Part shown: piece after piece, positions 1 to 8,222 of the stretch
Numbering within the stretch: position 1 is the stretch's first letter
Layout: each line of letters begins with the position of its first letter
Assembly: GCF_029893355.1 (NCBI RefSeq)
Contig: NZ_JARZAI010000004.1
Coordinates: 310,001 to 374,000, forward strand
Reading direction: 5' to 3'
DNA length: 64,000 bases
DNA from: Kitasatospora sp. MAA4
GTDB lineage: Bacteria > Actinomycetota > Actinomycetes > Streptomycetales > Streptomycetaceae
Translations under genes and position numbers: made by a program
Notes under the pieces: generated by a model
Seen by the model: only the letters and a program-made list of their open reading frames with translations
Database searches by the model: none
What the model was told of the DNA's origin: nothing

Positions 1-744
1 GGCACCTCGGCGATCGGCGAGGCCATGCGGTGGATCCAGTACGGCGCCTGCGACGTGGTGCTCGCCGGTGGAGCCGACGACTCGGTGACCCGCTCGGACA
101 TCGCCTCGGCCTGCTCGGCGCGCGCGCTGTCCCGCCGCAACGACGACCCCGAGAACGCCTGCCGGCCGTTCGACAAGGAGCGGGACGGCTTCATCATGGC
201 GTCCGGCGCGGGAGTGCTGGTCCTGGAAGAGGCGGAGCGGGCGATGCGGCGCGGCGCACCGATCCTCGCCGAGCTGGTCGGATACGGCGCGAGCACCGAC
301 GCGTACCACCCGACCGCGCCGCACCCGGAGGGCGCCGGTGCCCAGCAGGCGCTGCGCGCCGCTCTCGCCGACGCCCGGATCGACCCGTCCGAGGTGGACT
401 ACATCAACGCGCACGGCACCAGCACCACACTCAACGACCGCATCGAGACCCTGGCCATCCGCAAGGTCTTCGGCGACCACGCGACCCGGGTGCCGATCAG
501 CTCCACCAAGTCGATGACCGGTCACATGATCGGGGCGGCCGGCGCGGTCGAGGCCATCGCGGCCGTTCACGCCATCCGCGACGGTGTGGTGCCGCCGACC
601 GTCAACTGCTTCGACCCGGAGGACACCGAGCTCAACTACGTGCCGCACACGGCGCAGCAGCACAAGGTCGAGATCGCGATGAGCAACTCCTTCGGCTTCG
701 CCGGCCACAACGCCGTCGCCATCGTCCGGGCCTGGAAGCCGTAA
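1..744 (+). CDS. Beta-ketoacyl-ACP synthase (FabF-like ketosynthase), 5' truncated by window edge
   Basis: Condensing enzyme that extends an ACP-bound acyl chain. The reading frame is open from base 1 and begins GTSAIGEAM. In this family that segment directly follows the active-site cysteine, so the N-terminal half and the Cys lie just outside the window. Both catalytic histidine motifs are present: NAHGTST near base 405 and TGHMIGAAG near base 520. The C-terminal glycine-rich NSFGFAGHNA motif is near base 680. An ACP gene follows 74 bp downstream, so a type II PKS or discrete fatty-acid-like assembly line is likely rather than a modular PKS. Primary FabF is possible, but the neighbours (exporter, tRNA synthetase, oxygenases) favour a biosynthetic cluster. 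Confidence 0.93.
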   Translation, partial: GTSAIGEAMRWIQYGACDVVLAGGADDSVTRSDIASACSARALSRRNDDPENACRPFDKERDGFIMASGAGVLVLEEAERAMRRGAPILAELVGYGASTDAYHPTAPHPEGAGAQQALRAALADARIDPSEVDYINAHGTSTTLNDRIETLAIRKVFGDHATRVPISSTKSMTGHMIGAAGAVEAIAAVHAIRDGVVPPTVNCFDPEDTELNYVPHTAQQHKVEIAMSNSFGFAGHNAVAIVRAWKP

Positions 745-818
745 CCCGGTCCGGGCCCTCCACTCCAACAGCTACCGCCACTCCACCGCAAACGGATGCA
801 CAGACGAAAGGCAGAACA

Positions 819-1067
819 ATGACCACCGAAGAGATCCACGAGGGCCTGGCCGCCATCCTCCAGGAGGTCGCCGGCAACGATCCGGCGGAGATTCAGCTGG
901 ACAAGTCCTTTGCCAACGACCTGGACGTCGACTCGCTGCTGCTGGTCGAGGTCGTCGTCGCCGCCGAGGAGAGATTCGGCGTCAGCATCTCCGAGGACGA
1001 CCTGAAGGAAGGCAGCACGGTCGGCGACCTCGTCCGGAGCATCCAGGGCGTTCTCGCCGCGGTGTGA
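819..1067 (+). CDS. Acyl carrier protein
   Basis: Small acidic carrier protein of 82 aa, typical for a stand-alone ACP. The phosphopantetheine attachment serine is Ser39 in the motif DVDSLLLVE, followed by the usual acidic helix III region (SEDDLKEG). The ATG at 819 is preceded by a GAAAGG ribosome binding site, and the family N-terminus starts here although the frame is open further upstream. It follows the ketosynthase in the same direction and probably carries its substrate. It could serve as a discrete type II PKS/FAS-like ACP. Confidence 0.95.
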   Translation: MTTEEIHEGLAAILQEVAGNDPAEIQLDKSFANDLDVDSLLLVEVVVAAEERFGVSISEDDLKEGSTVGDLVRSIQGVLAAV

Positions 1068-1169
1068 CCACGACGGTCGGGGGTGCAGCGGCCAACCGGC
1101 CGCGGTGCCCCCGACCGCTTCAGAGGCCCTCATGCCCGTCCTACGCGACAGCCGTAAGGAAGCCCGGTA

Positions 1170-2030
1170 GTGAACGCAGCAGCGCACAACCCCTTCGCGC
1201 CCGCCTCGGACGAGGTCGCGCGCTCCTATCACGGATATCTCGACGACCGTCTCGTCAAGCTGTCGCCGGAGGTGTCGCCGGCGGACCCGCAGGCGGTGCT
1301 CGCGCACGAGTCGTTCCGGGACATGGTGATGGGCGACCCCTATCCCTGCGTGGTCGGCAGAGGACTACTGCGCCGAGGTGACTACCGGTTCGGCTGCTAC
1401 CCCGCGCTGGGTACGGTGGAAAGCGCCCGCGCGGTGGCCGCCGACCTGTGGCAGTTCGTCCAGGACTTCCCGATCCGGCAGGAGAACCTCGCCTCCTTCG
1501 TGGCCAGTTACGACGGGCCGGCCTGTGCGACCGAGGAGCAGTTCGAGGAAGTCCTGTGGCGACAACTCCAGTTGCTGCACGACCTCGACCGCGAGCACCA
1601 CGGCTGGAGCCCGATCGTCGGCTCCGATCCCAACACCAAGGGCTTCTCCTTCAGCTTCGCCGGGCGGCCCTTCTTCATCGTCGGAATGCATCCGGCCTCG
1701 TCCCGGATCGCGCGGCGGCCGGGACGGCCGACCATGGTGTTCAACGCGCACGAGCAGTTCGACCTGCTGCGCGAGTCCGGACTGATGTCGCGGATCACCC
1801 AGACCATCCGGACCCGGGACCACAAGCTGCAGGGGACGGTGAACCCGGCTCTGGTCCTCTTCGACGGGGACCACCCGGAAACCGTGATGTACTCCGGCCG
1901 GGTCCCCGACGAGGGCTGGAAATGCCCGGTGCACATAGCTGCCCGGCCTGCGGCGGCCCCAGCCGTGACACAGCCGGCGGACGTGCCGGACTTGCCGGAC
2001 TTGCCGGACTCGGCGGTGCGGGACCGATGA
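1170..2030 (+). CDS. YqcI/YcgG family protein (GntA-like putative heme-dependent N-oxygenase)
   Basis: Protein of 286 aa. The middle segment FSFAGRPFFIVGMHPASS followed by NAHEQFDLLRESG is the hallmark of the YqcI/YcgG family, and a conserved WKCPVH is near the C-terminus. From family knowledge, members include GntA of guanitoxin biosynthesis, a heme-dependent enzyme that N-hydroxylates a guanidine. Other members are uncharacterised, so the N-oxygenase role is inference. The tail carries a 9-bp tandem repeat (ccggacttg, about bases 1985-2013) encoding LPD units. GTG start with AGGA upstream; the stop overlaps the next gene as ATGA, implying translational coupling. The arginyl-tRNA synthetase and VioC-like oxygenase nearby fit a guanidine substrate. 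Confidence 0.75.
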   Translation: MNAAAHNPFAPASDEVARSYHGYLDDRLVKLSPEVSPADPQAVLAHESFRDMVMGDPYPCVVGRGLLRRGDYRFGCYPALGTVESARAVAADLWQFVQDFPIRQENLASFVASYDGPACATEEQFEEVLWRQLQLLHDLDREHHGWSPIVGSDPNTKGFSFSFAGRPFFIVGMHPASSRIARRPGRPTMVFNAHEQFDLLRESGLMSRITQTIRTRDHKLQGTVNPALVLFDGDHPETVMYSGRVPDEGWKCPVHIAARPAAAPAVTQPADVPDLPDLPDSAVRDR

Positions 2031-2482
2031 CGGAACCGGCGATTCTGAACGCGGTGGGCAGGACCTACCCGCAGACCCGGCCGTACGAGGTCGGCCGCGA
2101 ACACATCCGCAGCTTCGCACGGGCGATCGGCGACGACTCGCTGACATACCGGGACGTCGAAGCGGCCCGGGCGCTGGGTCACCCGGATGTTCTCGCGCCG
2201 CCGACGTTTCCGGTCGTGTTCACCCAGGAAGCCGCCGAGCAGGTCACCGGCGATCCGGAACTGGGCATCGACTTCTCCCGGGTGGTGCACGGCGGGCAGC
2301 GCTTCGTCTACCAGCGGCCGATTCGGGCGGGCGACCGGCTGACCTGTGTGGTGGTCATCGAGGAGGCCAAGACCCTGGCGGGCAACCTGTCGCTCACGTT
2401 GCGCACCGAGGTGTGCGACGCCGACGGTGACAGGGTGCTGACGGAATGGTCCACGCTGGTGGTCCGCGCGGCCGGGACGTGA
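2027..2482 (+). CDS. MaoC-like / FAS1-type hydroxyacyl dehydratase
   Basis: Hot-dog fold protein of 151 aa resembling the N-terminal MaoC dehydratase domain and the HadA-type (3R)-hydroxyacyl-ACP dehydratase subunit. Recognisable features are the N-terminal GRTYPQTRPYEVGREHIRSF, the APPTFPVVF segment and HGGQRFVYQRPIRAGDRL. HadA-type subunits usually need a HadB/HadC partner carrying the catalytic Asp-His dyad, and none is visible here. The partner may lie left of the window, or this protein may be a thioesterase or dehydratase acting alone. ATGA overlap with the upstream gene and GTGA overlap with the downstream exporter place it in the same transcription unit. Probable role: dehydrating the beta-hydroxyacyl-ACP made by the ketosynthase and a missing reductase. 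Confidence 0.8.
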   Translation: MTEPAILNAVGRTYPQTRPYEVGREHIRSFARAIGDDSLTYRDVEAARALGHPDVLAPPTFPVVFTQEAAEQVTGDPELGIDFSRVVHGGQRFVYQRPIRAGDRLTCVVVIEEAKTLAGNLSLTLRTEVCDADGDRVLTEWSTLVVRAAGT

Positions 2483-4068
2483 GCCTCGTGGGAGGCGCGG
2501 CGGCAGCGCCCGAAGCACCGGCGGAGTCGATGGGATCCGCGATGGGCGAGCAACCCGTCGCAGCGGTCCGCCGGTGGGCGACGCTGGGGATCTCGTGCCT
2601 GGCCGCGCTGCTGCTGGCAGTTGACGCCACGGTGCTCACGCTGGCCGTCCCGGCCCTGACACGGAGCCTGCGCCCGTCGGCGAACCAGATCCTGTGGATC
2701 GCCGACGTCTACGGCTTCGTACTCGGCGGACTGCTCATCACGATGGGCAACCTCGGAGACCGGATCGGCCGCAAGCGGCTGCTGCTGCTCGGCACGACGG
2801 TGTTCGCGATCGCCTCCGCCTCGGCGGCGTTCGCGCCGAGCCCGGAGCTGCTGATAGCGGCGCGGGCGGTGCTCGGCGTCGCCGGGGCCACGATCATGCC
2901 GTCCACGCTGTCGATCCTGCGCAGTGTGTTCACCGATCCGGCCGAGCGCACCGCCGCGATCGGCATCTGGAGCAGCAGTTCGGTGGCGGGCTTCGCGCTC
3001 GGCCCGATCGTCGGTGGCCTGCTGCTCGCGCACTTCTGGTGGGGCTCCGTCTTCCTGATCAACGTTCCGGTGTGCGCGCTGGTGCTTGTCGCCGGTCTGC
3101 TCGTGCTGCCCGAATCCCGTGATCCGCGGCCGGGACGGCTGGACGTGGCGAGCGTCGCGCTGTCCGTGGTCGGCATGGTGGCGGCGATCTACGCCGTCAA
3201 GGAGGCCGTCCGCAGTGGACTCCCGCACACCAGGGTCGTGGTCGCCGCAGTGCTCGGGATCGGCGGGCTGGGCCTGTTCGCCCGGCGGCAGACACGGCTG
3301 GCAGAGCCGCTGATCGACCTTCGACTGTTCCGCCGCCGCGAGTACGCCGTCTCGCTCTCCGCGGCGCTGGTCGCCATGTTCGTCACGGCCGCGCTGTCCC
3401 TGCTGTTCGCGCAGTACTTCCAACTCGTGCTGGGCTGGTCGCAGTTGCGCTCCGGGCTGGCCGGGCTGCCCGGAGCGGTGGCGGCGGTGCTCGGCGGGGC
3501 GACGGCGGCCCCCGCGCTCGCGAGGTGGGGACACGGCCGGGTCGTCCCCGTAGCTCTCGGGTCGACGGGTCTCGGCTGCGTGCTCTACCTGCCGGTGGGC
3601 ACGACGGCGAACTACCCGGTGGTGCTCCTGGCGATGGTCGTCCTCGGGACGGGCGTCGGCATGAGCGTCGCCGTCACCAATCACACCGTGGTCGGGGCGA
3701 TTACGGCGGGTCGCGCGGGTGCGGCCGCGGCGGTCTCCGAGACGGCCTTCGAGGTCGGCGGTGCGCTGGGCATCGCGCTGGTCGGCAGCGTGCTGAACGC
3801 CGTCTACCGGGCGCGACTCGTCCTTCCCCCCGACCTGACCGGAGAACAGGCCGGCCGGCTGCGCGAGTCGATCGGCGCGGCGCTGGCCGACGCCCCGTCG
3901 TTGCCGACGAAATCCGCCGCCCAGGCCGTCGCCGCCGCCCGGCACGCGTTCGTCGACGGCATCCACGTCGCCACGCTGACCTGCGCCGCGGTGGCCGTAC
4001 TGCCGGCCGTGGTCACGTTCTTCGCCATGCGCGCCCGCACCGTTGCGGAACAAGCCAGGAGGTCATGA
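2479..4068 (+). CDS. MFS drug:H+ antiporter, DHA2 (14-TMS) family
   Basis: Integral membrane exporter of 529 aa. DHA2/EmrB-QacA signatures are visible: LAVDATVLTLAVPAL in TM1, WIADVYGFVLGGLLITMGNLGDRIGRKR covering TM2 and the loop 2-3 motif A, and a motif C-like GFALGPIVGGLL in TM5. Long hydrophobic stretches run to the end, consistent with 14 TM segments. The GTG at 2479 overlaps the dehydratase stop (GTGA). An ATG at 2530 is an alternative start and would leave a shorter N-tail. In this context it most likely exports the product of the cluster and gives self-resistance. The substrate cannot be read from sequence. Confidence 0.92.
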   Translation: MSLVGGAAAAPEAPAESMGSAMGEQPVAAVRRWATLGISCLAALLLAVDATVLTLAVPALTRSLRPSANQILWIADVYGFVLGGLLITMGNLGDRIGRKRLLLLGTTVFAIASASAAFAPSPELLIAARAVLGVAGATIMPSTLSILRSVFTDPAERTAAIGIWSSSSVAGFALGPIVGGLLLAHFWWGSVFLINVPVCALVLVAGLLVLPESRDPRPGRLDVASVALSVVGMVAAIYAVKEAVRSGLPHTRVVVAAVLGIGGLGLFARRQTRLAEPLIDLRLFRRREYAVSLSAALVAMFVTAALSLLFAQYFQLVLGWSQLRSGLAGLPGAVAAVLGGATAAPALARWGHGRVVPVALGSTGLGCVLYLPVGTTANYPVVLLAMVVLGTGVGMSVAVTNHTVVGAITAGRAGAAAAVSETAFEVGGALGIALVGSVLNAVYRARLVLPPDLTGEQAGRLRESIGAALADAPSLPTKSAAQAVAAARHAFVDGIHVATLTCAAVAVLPAVVTFFAMRARTVAEQARRS

Positions 4069-4071
4069 CAA

Positions 4072-5886
4072 GTGATGCACGGAGATGTGGGCGTCGAACT
4101 GGGGCGACGAGTGGCCGCGGCGGTGCAGGCGGCACTGGATCTGGACCTCACCCCAGAGCAGGCGGTGGTCCGGCCCTCGAAGCGGGACGGCATCGACTAC
4201 CAGAGCAATGTGGCGATGAGTCTGGCCAGGACCTCGGGCCGCGACGCGCGGGACATCGCGGCGGACATCGTGGCGCACCTGGACGCAGCGGACCTCGTCG
4301 AGCCGCCGGAGATCAGCGGTAGCGGATTCGTCAACCTGGTGCTGACTCCCGAATGGCTCGCCGCCCGGGCCAGCGCCCTGCTGGACGACGAGCGGCTCAG
4401 CGTCCCGCTGGTCGAGCGCCCGCGCCGGATCGCGATCGACTACTCAAGTCCCAACGTGGCAAAGGAAATGCACGTCGGCCACCTGCGCTCGACGGTGCTC
4501 GGTGACGCGATCAGCAGGCTGCTGCGGTTCGCCGGGCACGAGGTGACCCCGCACAATCACACAGGTGACTGGGGAACGCCGTTCGGCATGCTCATCGAGC
4601 ACATGGTGGACGAGGGCTGGACCGGCTCGGCCGATCTCCCCTCGGCCGATCTCCCCTCGATCGGCGACCTCAACGGCTTCTACCAGGAAGCCCGCAAGAA
4701 GTTCGACGCCGAAACGGACTTCGCGGGCCGCGCGCGCCGCCGCGTCGTGCTGCTCCAGGGCGGTCACCAGGAGACGCTGGCCTTGTGGCGGCGACTCGTC
4801 GCCGAGTCGGCCAAGCACTTCGAGCAGGTCTACCAGGTTCTGGGCATCCAGCTCACCCCGGACGATGTCTACGGCGAGAGCTTCTACAACCCGTTCCTGG
4901 CAGACCTCGTCAAGCAGCTCAGCGCCAAACGACTCGTCAAGGTCAGCGGCGGCGCCATCGTTGCCTTCCCCGAGGGTTTCACGAACCGCGACGGCGGCCC
5001 GCAGGCCGTCATCGTTCGCAAGCGGGGCGGCGGTTACGGCTACGCCTCAACGGATCTGGCCACCGCGCGGTACTGGATCGAGGAGCGCGGTGCCACCGAC
5101 CTGCTGTACGTGGTCGGCAGCCCGCAGGCGCAGCATTTCGCGATGGTGTTCGCCGTGCTGCGGGAGGCCGGCTGGCTCACCGGTGACCACCACGCCGAGC
5201 ACATCGGTTTCGGTTCGGTTCTCGGCGAGGACGGTCGGACCATCCGGACCCGCGCAGGTGGTTCGGTGAAGCTCATGTCCGTGCTCGCCGAGGCGATGGA
5301 CCGGGCCGCGGAGATCGCTGATCGGGGCGGGCCGGCGGAGGAGCAACGAGCGGCGGAGCAACGGACGGAGGAGCAACGGACGGAGGAGCAACGGGCGGCG
5401 GAGCAACGGGCAGCGGTGGCCCGCGCGGTGGGCATCGGCGCGGTCAAGTACGCCGACCTGTCCAACGACCGTCGCAAGGACTACGTCTTCGACCTGGACC
5501 GCATGCTCGCCATGCACGGCAACACCGCCGTCTACCTCCAGTACGCCAACAGCCGGATGCGCTCAGTGCTGCGCAAGGCGGGAGCCGAGCCGGCTGGCGG
5601 GACTCCGGTGGTGATCTCCGACCCGCGCGAGCGGGACCTGCTGCTGCAGATTCTGAGGTTCCCTCAGGCGTGCGCGGCGGCGACGCGGGAGTACGCCCCG
5701 CACAAGCTCTGTACGTACCTGTACGAGACGGCGAGCACGATGTCCTCCTTCTACGCCAACTGCCCGATCCTGGCCACCGACGCACCGGACGTACGCGACT
5801 CCCGACTGGTACTGGCCACCCTCACCTCGAGGGTGCTGACTCTCGGCCTGTCGCTGCTCGGGATCGAGGCCCCGGAACGGATCTAG
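4072..5886 (+). CDS. argS: Arginyl-tRNA synthetase (probable cluster-associated extra copy)
   Basis: Class Ia synthetase charging tRNA-Arg, 604 aa. Domains in order: N-terminal Arg_tRNA_synt_N domain (about 1-90), Rossmann catalytic core with HIGH-type motif HVGH at residues 134-137 preceded by SSPNVAKEM, and a C-terminal DALR anticodon-binding region with QYANSRMRSVLRKAG. The RTRAGGSVKL segment stands where a degenerate KMSKS element is expected. Residues about 422-448 hold a run of EEQR/AEQR units encoded by a 15-bp tandem repeat, which is unusual for the family. The GTG at 4072 is chosen because AGGAGG lies 9 nt upstream; ATG 4075 is equally in frame. Location directly behind an exporter suggests a resistance copy or a supplier of Arg-tRNA for biosynthesis. 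Inference only: no other argS is visible in the window for comparison. Confidence 0.93.
   Translation: MMHGDVGVELGRRVAAAVQAALDLDLTPEQAVVRPSKRDGIDYQSNVAMSLARTSGRDARDIAADIVAHLDAADLVEPPEISGSGFVNLVLTPEWLAARASALLDDERLSVPLVERPRRIAIDYSSPNVAKEMHVGHLRSTVLGDAISRLLRFAGHEVTPHNHTGDWGTPFGMLIEHMVDEGWTGSADLPSADLPSIGDLNGFYQEARKKFDAETDFAGRARRRVVLLQGGHQETLALWRRLVAESAKHFEQVYQVLGIQLTPDDVYGESFYNPFLADLVKQLSAKRLVKVSGGAIVAFPEGFTNRDGGPQAVIVRKRGGGYGYASTDLATARYWIEERGATDLLYVVGSPQAQHFAMVFAVLREAGWLTGDHHAEHIGFGSVLGEDGRTIRTRAGGSVKLMSVLAEAMDRAAEIADRGGPAEEQRAAEQRTEEQRTEEQRAAEQRAAVARAVGIGAVKYADLSNDRRKDYVFDLDRMLAMHGNTAVYLQYANSRMRSVLRKAGAEPAGGTPVVISDPRERDLLLQILRFPQACAAATREYAPHKLCTYLYETASTMSSFYANCPILATDAPDVRDSRLVLATLTSRVLTLGLSLLGIEAPERI
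5337..5415 (+). repeat. 15-bp tandem repeat inside argS
   Basis: About five imperfect copies of a 15-bp unit such as GAGGAGCAACGGACG lie in tandem and in frame. They encode alternating EEQRT/AEQRA units. The unit length is a multiple of three, so copy-number change would keep the frame. It lies between the catalytic core and the anticodon-binding domain. Confidence 0.85.
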
Positions 5887-5971
5887 GGCAACTACTCAAC
5901 GCACCCCGCCCGTTGGGCTGCGGTCAGGTGGGCAGGACACTGCCGTAGAGCCCGGGCTCCTCGGCGGCTGG

Positions 5972-6979
5972 TCAGCGGGCGAGTATGTGGCCGTCGTGGG
6001 GACGGTGGTCGCGGGAGCGGCGCAGGTCGGTGGTGACGTAGGTACGTTGCAGCCAGCGGTCTGCACCGTCGTAGCGGGGGTGGAAGGCGGTGCGGCCGTG
6101 GACGGTGACGCGGTTGTCGATGACCACCAGGTCGCCGGGAGTCAGGCGCAGGGTCCGGGCGGTCGCCTCGCAGGCGCGGCCGAATTCGGCCAGCGCCGCA
6201 GTCGCCCGAGGGGTGAGCGGCGTGGTGACGAGCTGGGCCATGCGTATGTCGGGGTCCTCGGCCGCGCCGGACAGCACCGGCCGGGGCTCGACGTCGGGCT
6301 CACCGGCGGCCGCGTCGGCACCGAAGGAAGGCGGGGGTGTCGTGATGAACTCCGGTGCGAACAGGGCCTGTCGGCCGACCGTGGTGAGGAGCGGCAGTGC
6401 TCGGCGGATGCCGGCGGTCCGCATGCCGGCGGCCTGGTCGTGGTCGGCGCGCAGGCAGAGGAAGACCACATAGTCGGGCGGGTGGGGGTGGAAGCCGTTC
6501 TCGGTGTGGAAGGACAGCGGCACCGATCCGGCGTTGCCGTGGAAGGTCTCCTGCCCAGGCACAGGTACGACGTCCTGCACGAGGGCGCCGGACTTCTCGG
6601 CCAGGTAGGCGAGCGGCTCGCCGAGCCCGCAGGCCACCATGGTGAGCATCGCGGCCGGGACGGTGGCCCGGCGCTGGACCGAGCCGAGTACGGCCGGTGT
6701 CGCGGGCAGGGCCGCCTGATCGACGGGCAGGCCGCCGATCACCAGTGTGCCGTGCGGGCCGGAGTGCCTGCGGAACCGGCGCACCGCGCGGCGCAGCGGC
6801 AGCGGTAGCTCCTCCCAGGCATCCCGGGCCCGCGCCACCCACTCGGCGCTGTCGACCTGCTGGTGCGCGCCGGTACACAGGGTGCGGGCCAGCCGCTCGC
6901 ACGCGCCGGCATCTGCCGGAGCCAGTTCCCAGTCGGCGGCGGCTGTGCTCTGAGTGGTGTCGGGCGTCGTCTCGGGCAT
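5972..6979 (-). CDS. TauD/clavaminate-synthase-like Fe(II)/2-oxoglutarate oxygenase (VioC/AsnO-like)
   Basis: Protein of 335 aa. The iron-binding triad is visible as His158-x-Glu160 in LSFHTENGFHPHPPDY and distal His294 in DNRVTVHGRTAF. Arg308, fourteen residues later, is suitably placed to bind 2-oxoglutarate. The HTE form (Glu instead of Asp) and the NGFHPHPPDYVVFLCLR context match the arginine/asparagine beta-hydroxylase group (VioC, AsnO, OrfP, clavaminate synthase). Free L-arginine or a derivative is the attractive substrate given the nearby arginyl-tRNA synthetase, but this is inference. The ATG at 6979 is preferred over GTG 7009 because GGAG sits 5 nt upstream. It is convergent with argS and follows the 7020-8138 gene by 40 bp in the same direction. 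Confidence 0.85.
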   Translation of the reverse strand: MPETTPDTTQSTAAADWELAPADAGACERLARTLCTGAHQQVDSAEWVARARDAWEELPLPLRRAVRRFRRHSGPHGTLVIGGLPVDQAALPATPAVLGSVQRRATVPAAMLTMVACGLGEPLAYLAEKSGALVQDVVPVPGQETFHGNAGSVPLSFHTENGFHPHPPDYVVFLCLRADHDQAAGMRTAGIRRALPLLTTVGRQALFAPEFITTPPPSFGADAAAGEPDVEPRPVLSGAAEDPDIRMAQLVTTPLTPRATAALAEFGRACEATARTLRLTPGDLVVIDNRVTVHGRTAFHPRYDGADRWLQRTYVTTDLRRSRDHRPHDGHILAR

Positions 6980-7019
6980 CAGTTCTCCTACCGGGGCTGC
7001 GGGCAGCACACGCGCGCGG

Positions 7020-8138
7020 TCACGAGTGGCGCAGGCCGGCCACGGCGTCGGCGATGTAGTGGTCCCCGAATCGGATCAGGGAGGCGTACTGGGCCGCGCG
7101 GCGATGGCGCATGAACCGTAGTTCGGCGACGGCGTTGTCGGGGCCTTCCGGCCGCTGAGCGATCGAGCGACGGAGATGCACCATCGAGTACGCGAGGGTG
7201 ACGTGCCGTTCGCCGTCCACGATGTCGGCTTCCAGGAGAGCGCTGCGCGCCTCGGCCAACTCCGGGGCGCGGGCCGCCAGGTGCTCGAAGGAGTCGGGCA
7301 GTACCGACAGCAGGTCCCTCATCGCCGCCCGGAACAGCTGGTATCCACGATGCTGGCGCCCGCTCAACGGGACGTCCACCGACGGAGGAGCCATGGTGTG
7401 GCGTATCGCCGCCATGTAGTGATCGGCCGGGATCGTACTGGCGTGGGTCATGGCCGCCGGGAAGCCGCGCACGTACACCGTCGCGTCGGCCAGCCGCAGC
7501 AGAGCGGCCTCGCCGTCGCCGTGCCGCAGATGCCGGGTGGCGTCGGCCACGGCGACCGCGGCGCAGATGTTGAACAGGACATGGACCTGGTGACCGATGA
7601 GCCACCGAGCGCTCCACACACTCTCGGGCGACTCCCCTGCACCGGGCTCAGGGACGATCACCGGCGGGACGGAGTCAGGGTCGGCGCCCGGCGACGCGCC
7701 GGTGATGTCCAGCACCGACTGACGCATCCCGGCCAGCTCCAGCGCCAGGTCGGCGCCCGACAGCGGAGCATCACACAGATCGTCCAGGCCGCGCTGGATC
7801 ACCAGGACACCGTGCAGGGCAGCCTGCTGATCCGACAGCTCCACCTCCCGGACCCGGAAGTACGACTGACTGATCGATACCGCCGGCACCTCCTCACCGA
7901 CCACGGCCGGAGCCAGCGCCGACAGCGCGGCCACCAACTCACCGGCGACCGCGGCGGCCTGCCGCAGCCCGACGGTCCGCTCGACAGGCCCGGAATGGGT
8001 CGCCACCGCCGCCAGCACGCGCGCGGTCCGCTTCGCCTCGGCCTCGACCCACGAGCCCAGCACCGGGAGCGGCCGCCCACCTCGGGGCTCACGGAAGACA
8101 GCGACAGCAGGATGGCCGGCAAGCGGAAGTAAGCCCAT
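7020..8138 (-). CDS. Hypothetical all-helical protein, unrecognised
   Basis: About 372 aa, predominantly alpha-helical by composition, with no signal peptide or TM segment. The most distinctive stretch is IPADHYMAAIRHTMAPPSVD followed by a Pro-Leu-Ser-Gly, together with the histidines of LIGHQVHVLFNICAAV. The layout loosely recalls helical heme proteins of the IDO/TDO/PrnB type, but I cannot assign it to that superfamily. The start is uncertain: ATG 8138 is used, but ATG 8168 and GTG 8210 are in frame and none has a strong ribosome binding site. It shares direction with the VioC-like oxygenase 40 bp downstream, so the two are probably co-transcribed and act in the same pathway. Confidence 0.6.
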   Translation of the reverse strand: MGLLPLAGHPAVAVFREPRGGRPLPVLGSWVEAEAKRTARVLAAVATHSGPVERTVGLRQAAAVAGELVAALSALAPAVVGEEVPAVSISQSYFRVREVELSDQQAALHGVLVIQRGLDDLCDAPLSGADLALELAGMRQSVLDITGASPGADPDSVPPVIVPEPGAGESPESVWSARWLIGHQVHVLFNICAAVAVADATRHLRHGDGEAALLRLADATVYVRGFPAAMTHASTIPADHYMAAIRHTMAPPSVDVPLSGRQHRGYQLFRAAMRDLLSVLPDSFEHLAARAPELAEARSALLEADIVDGERHVTLAYSMVHLRRSIAQRPEGPDNAVAELRFMRHRRAAQYASLIRFGDHYIADAVAGLRHS

Positions 8139-8222
8139 GGTTAAGGTACTTCGCCAGGAACACGCCATACGAAACCCTGATCCGCACGACGATTCCTGAA
8201 CCGCCGCCACCGCCGGTCACGG

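Noticed and set aside
2308..4053. 581-codon open frame on the minus strand
   Set aside because: Antisense to the DHA2 transporter; Arg/Gly/His-rich with no motif. Shadow frame.
5945..5962. GAGCCCGGGCTC palindrome between argS and the VioC-like gene
   Set aside because: Self-complementary with no loop and common by chance at this GC content.
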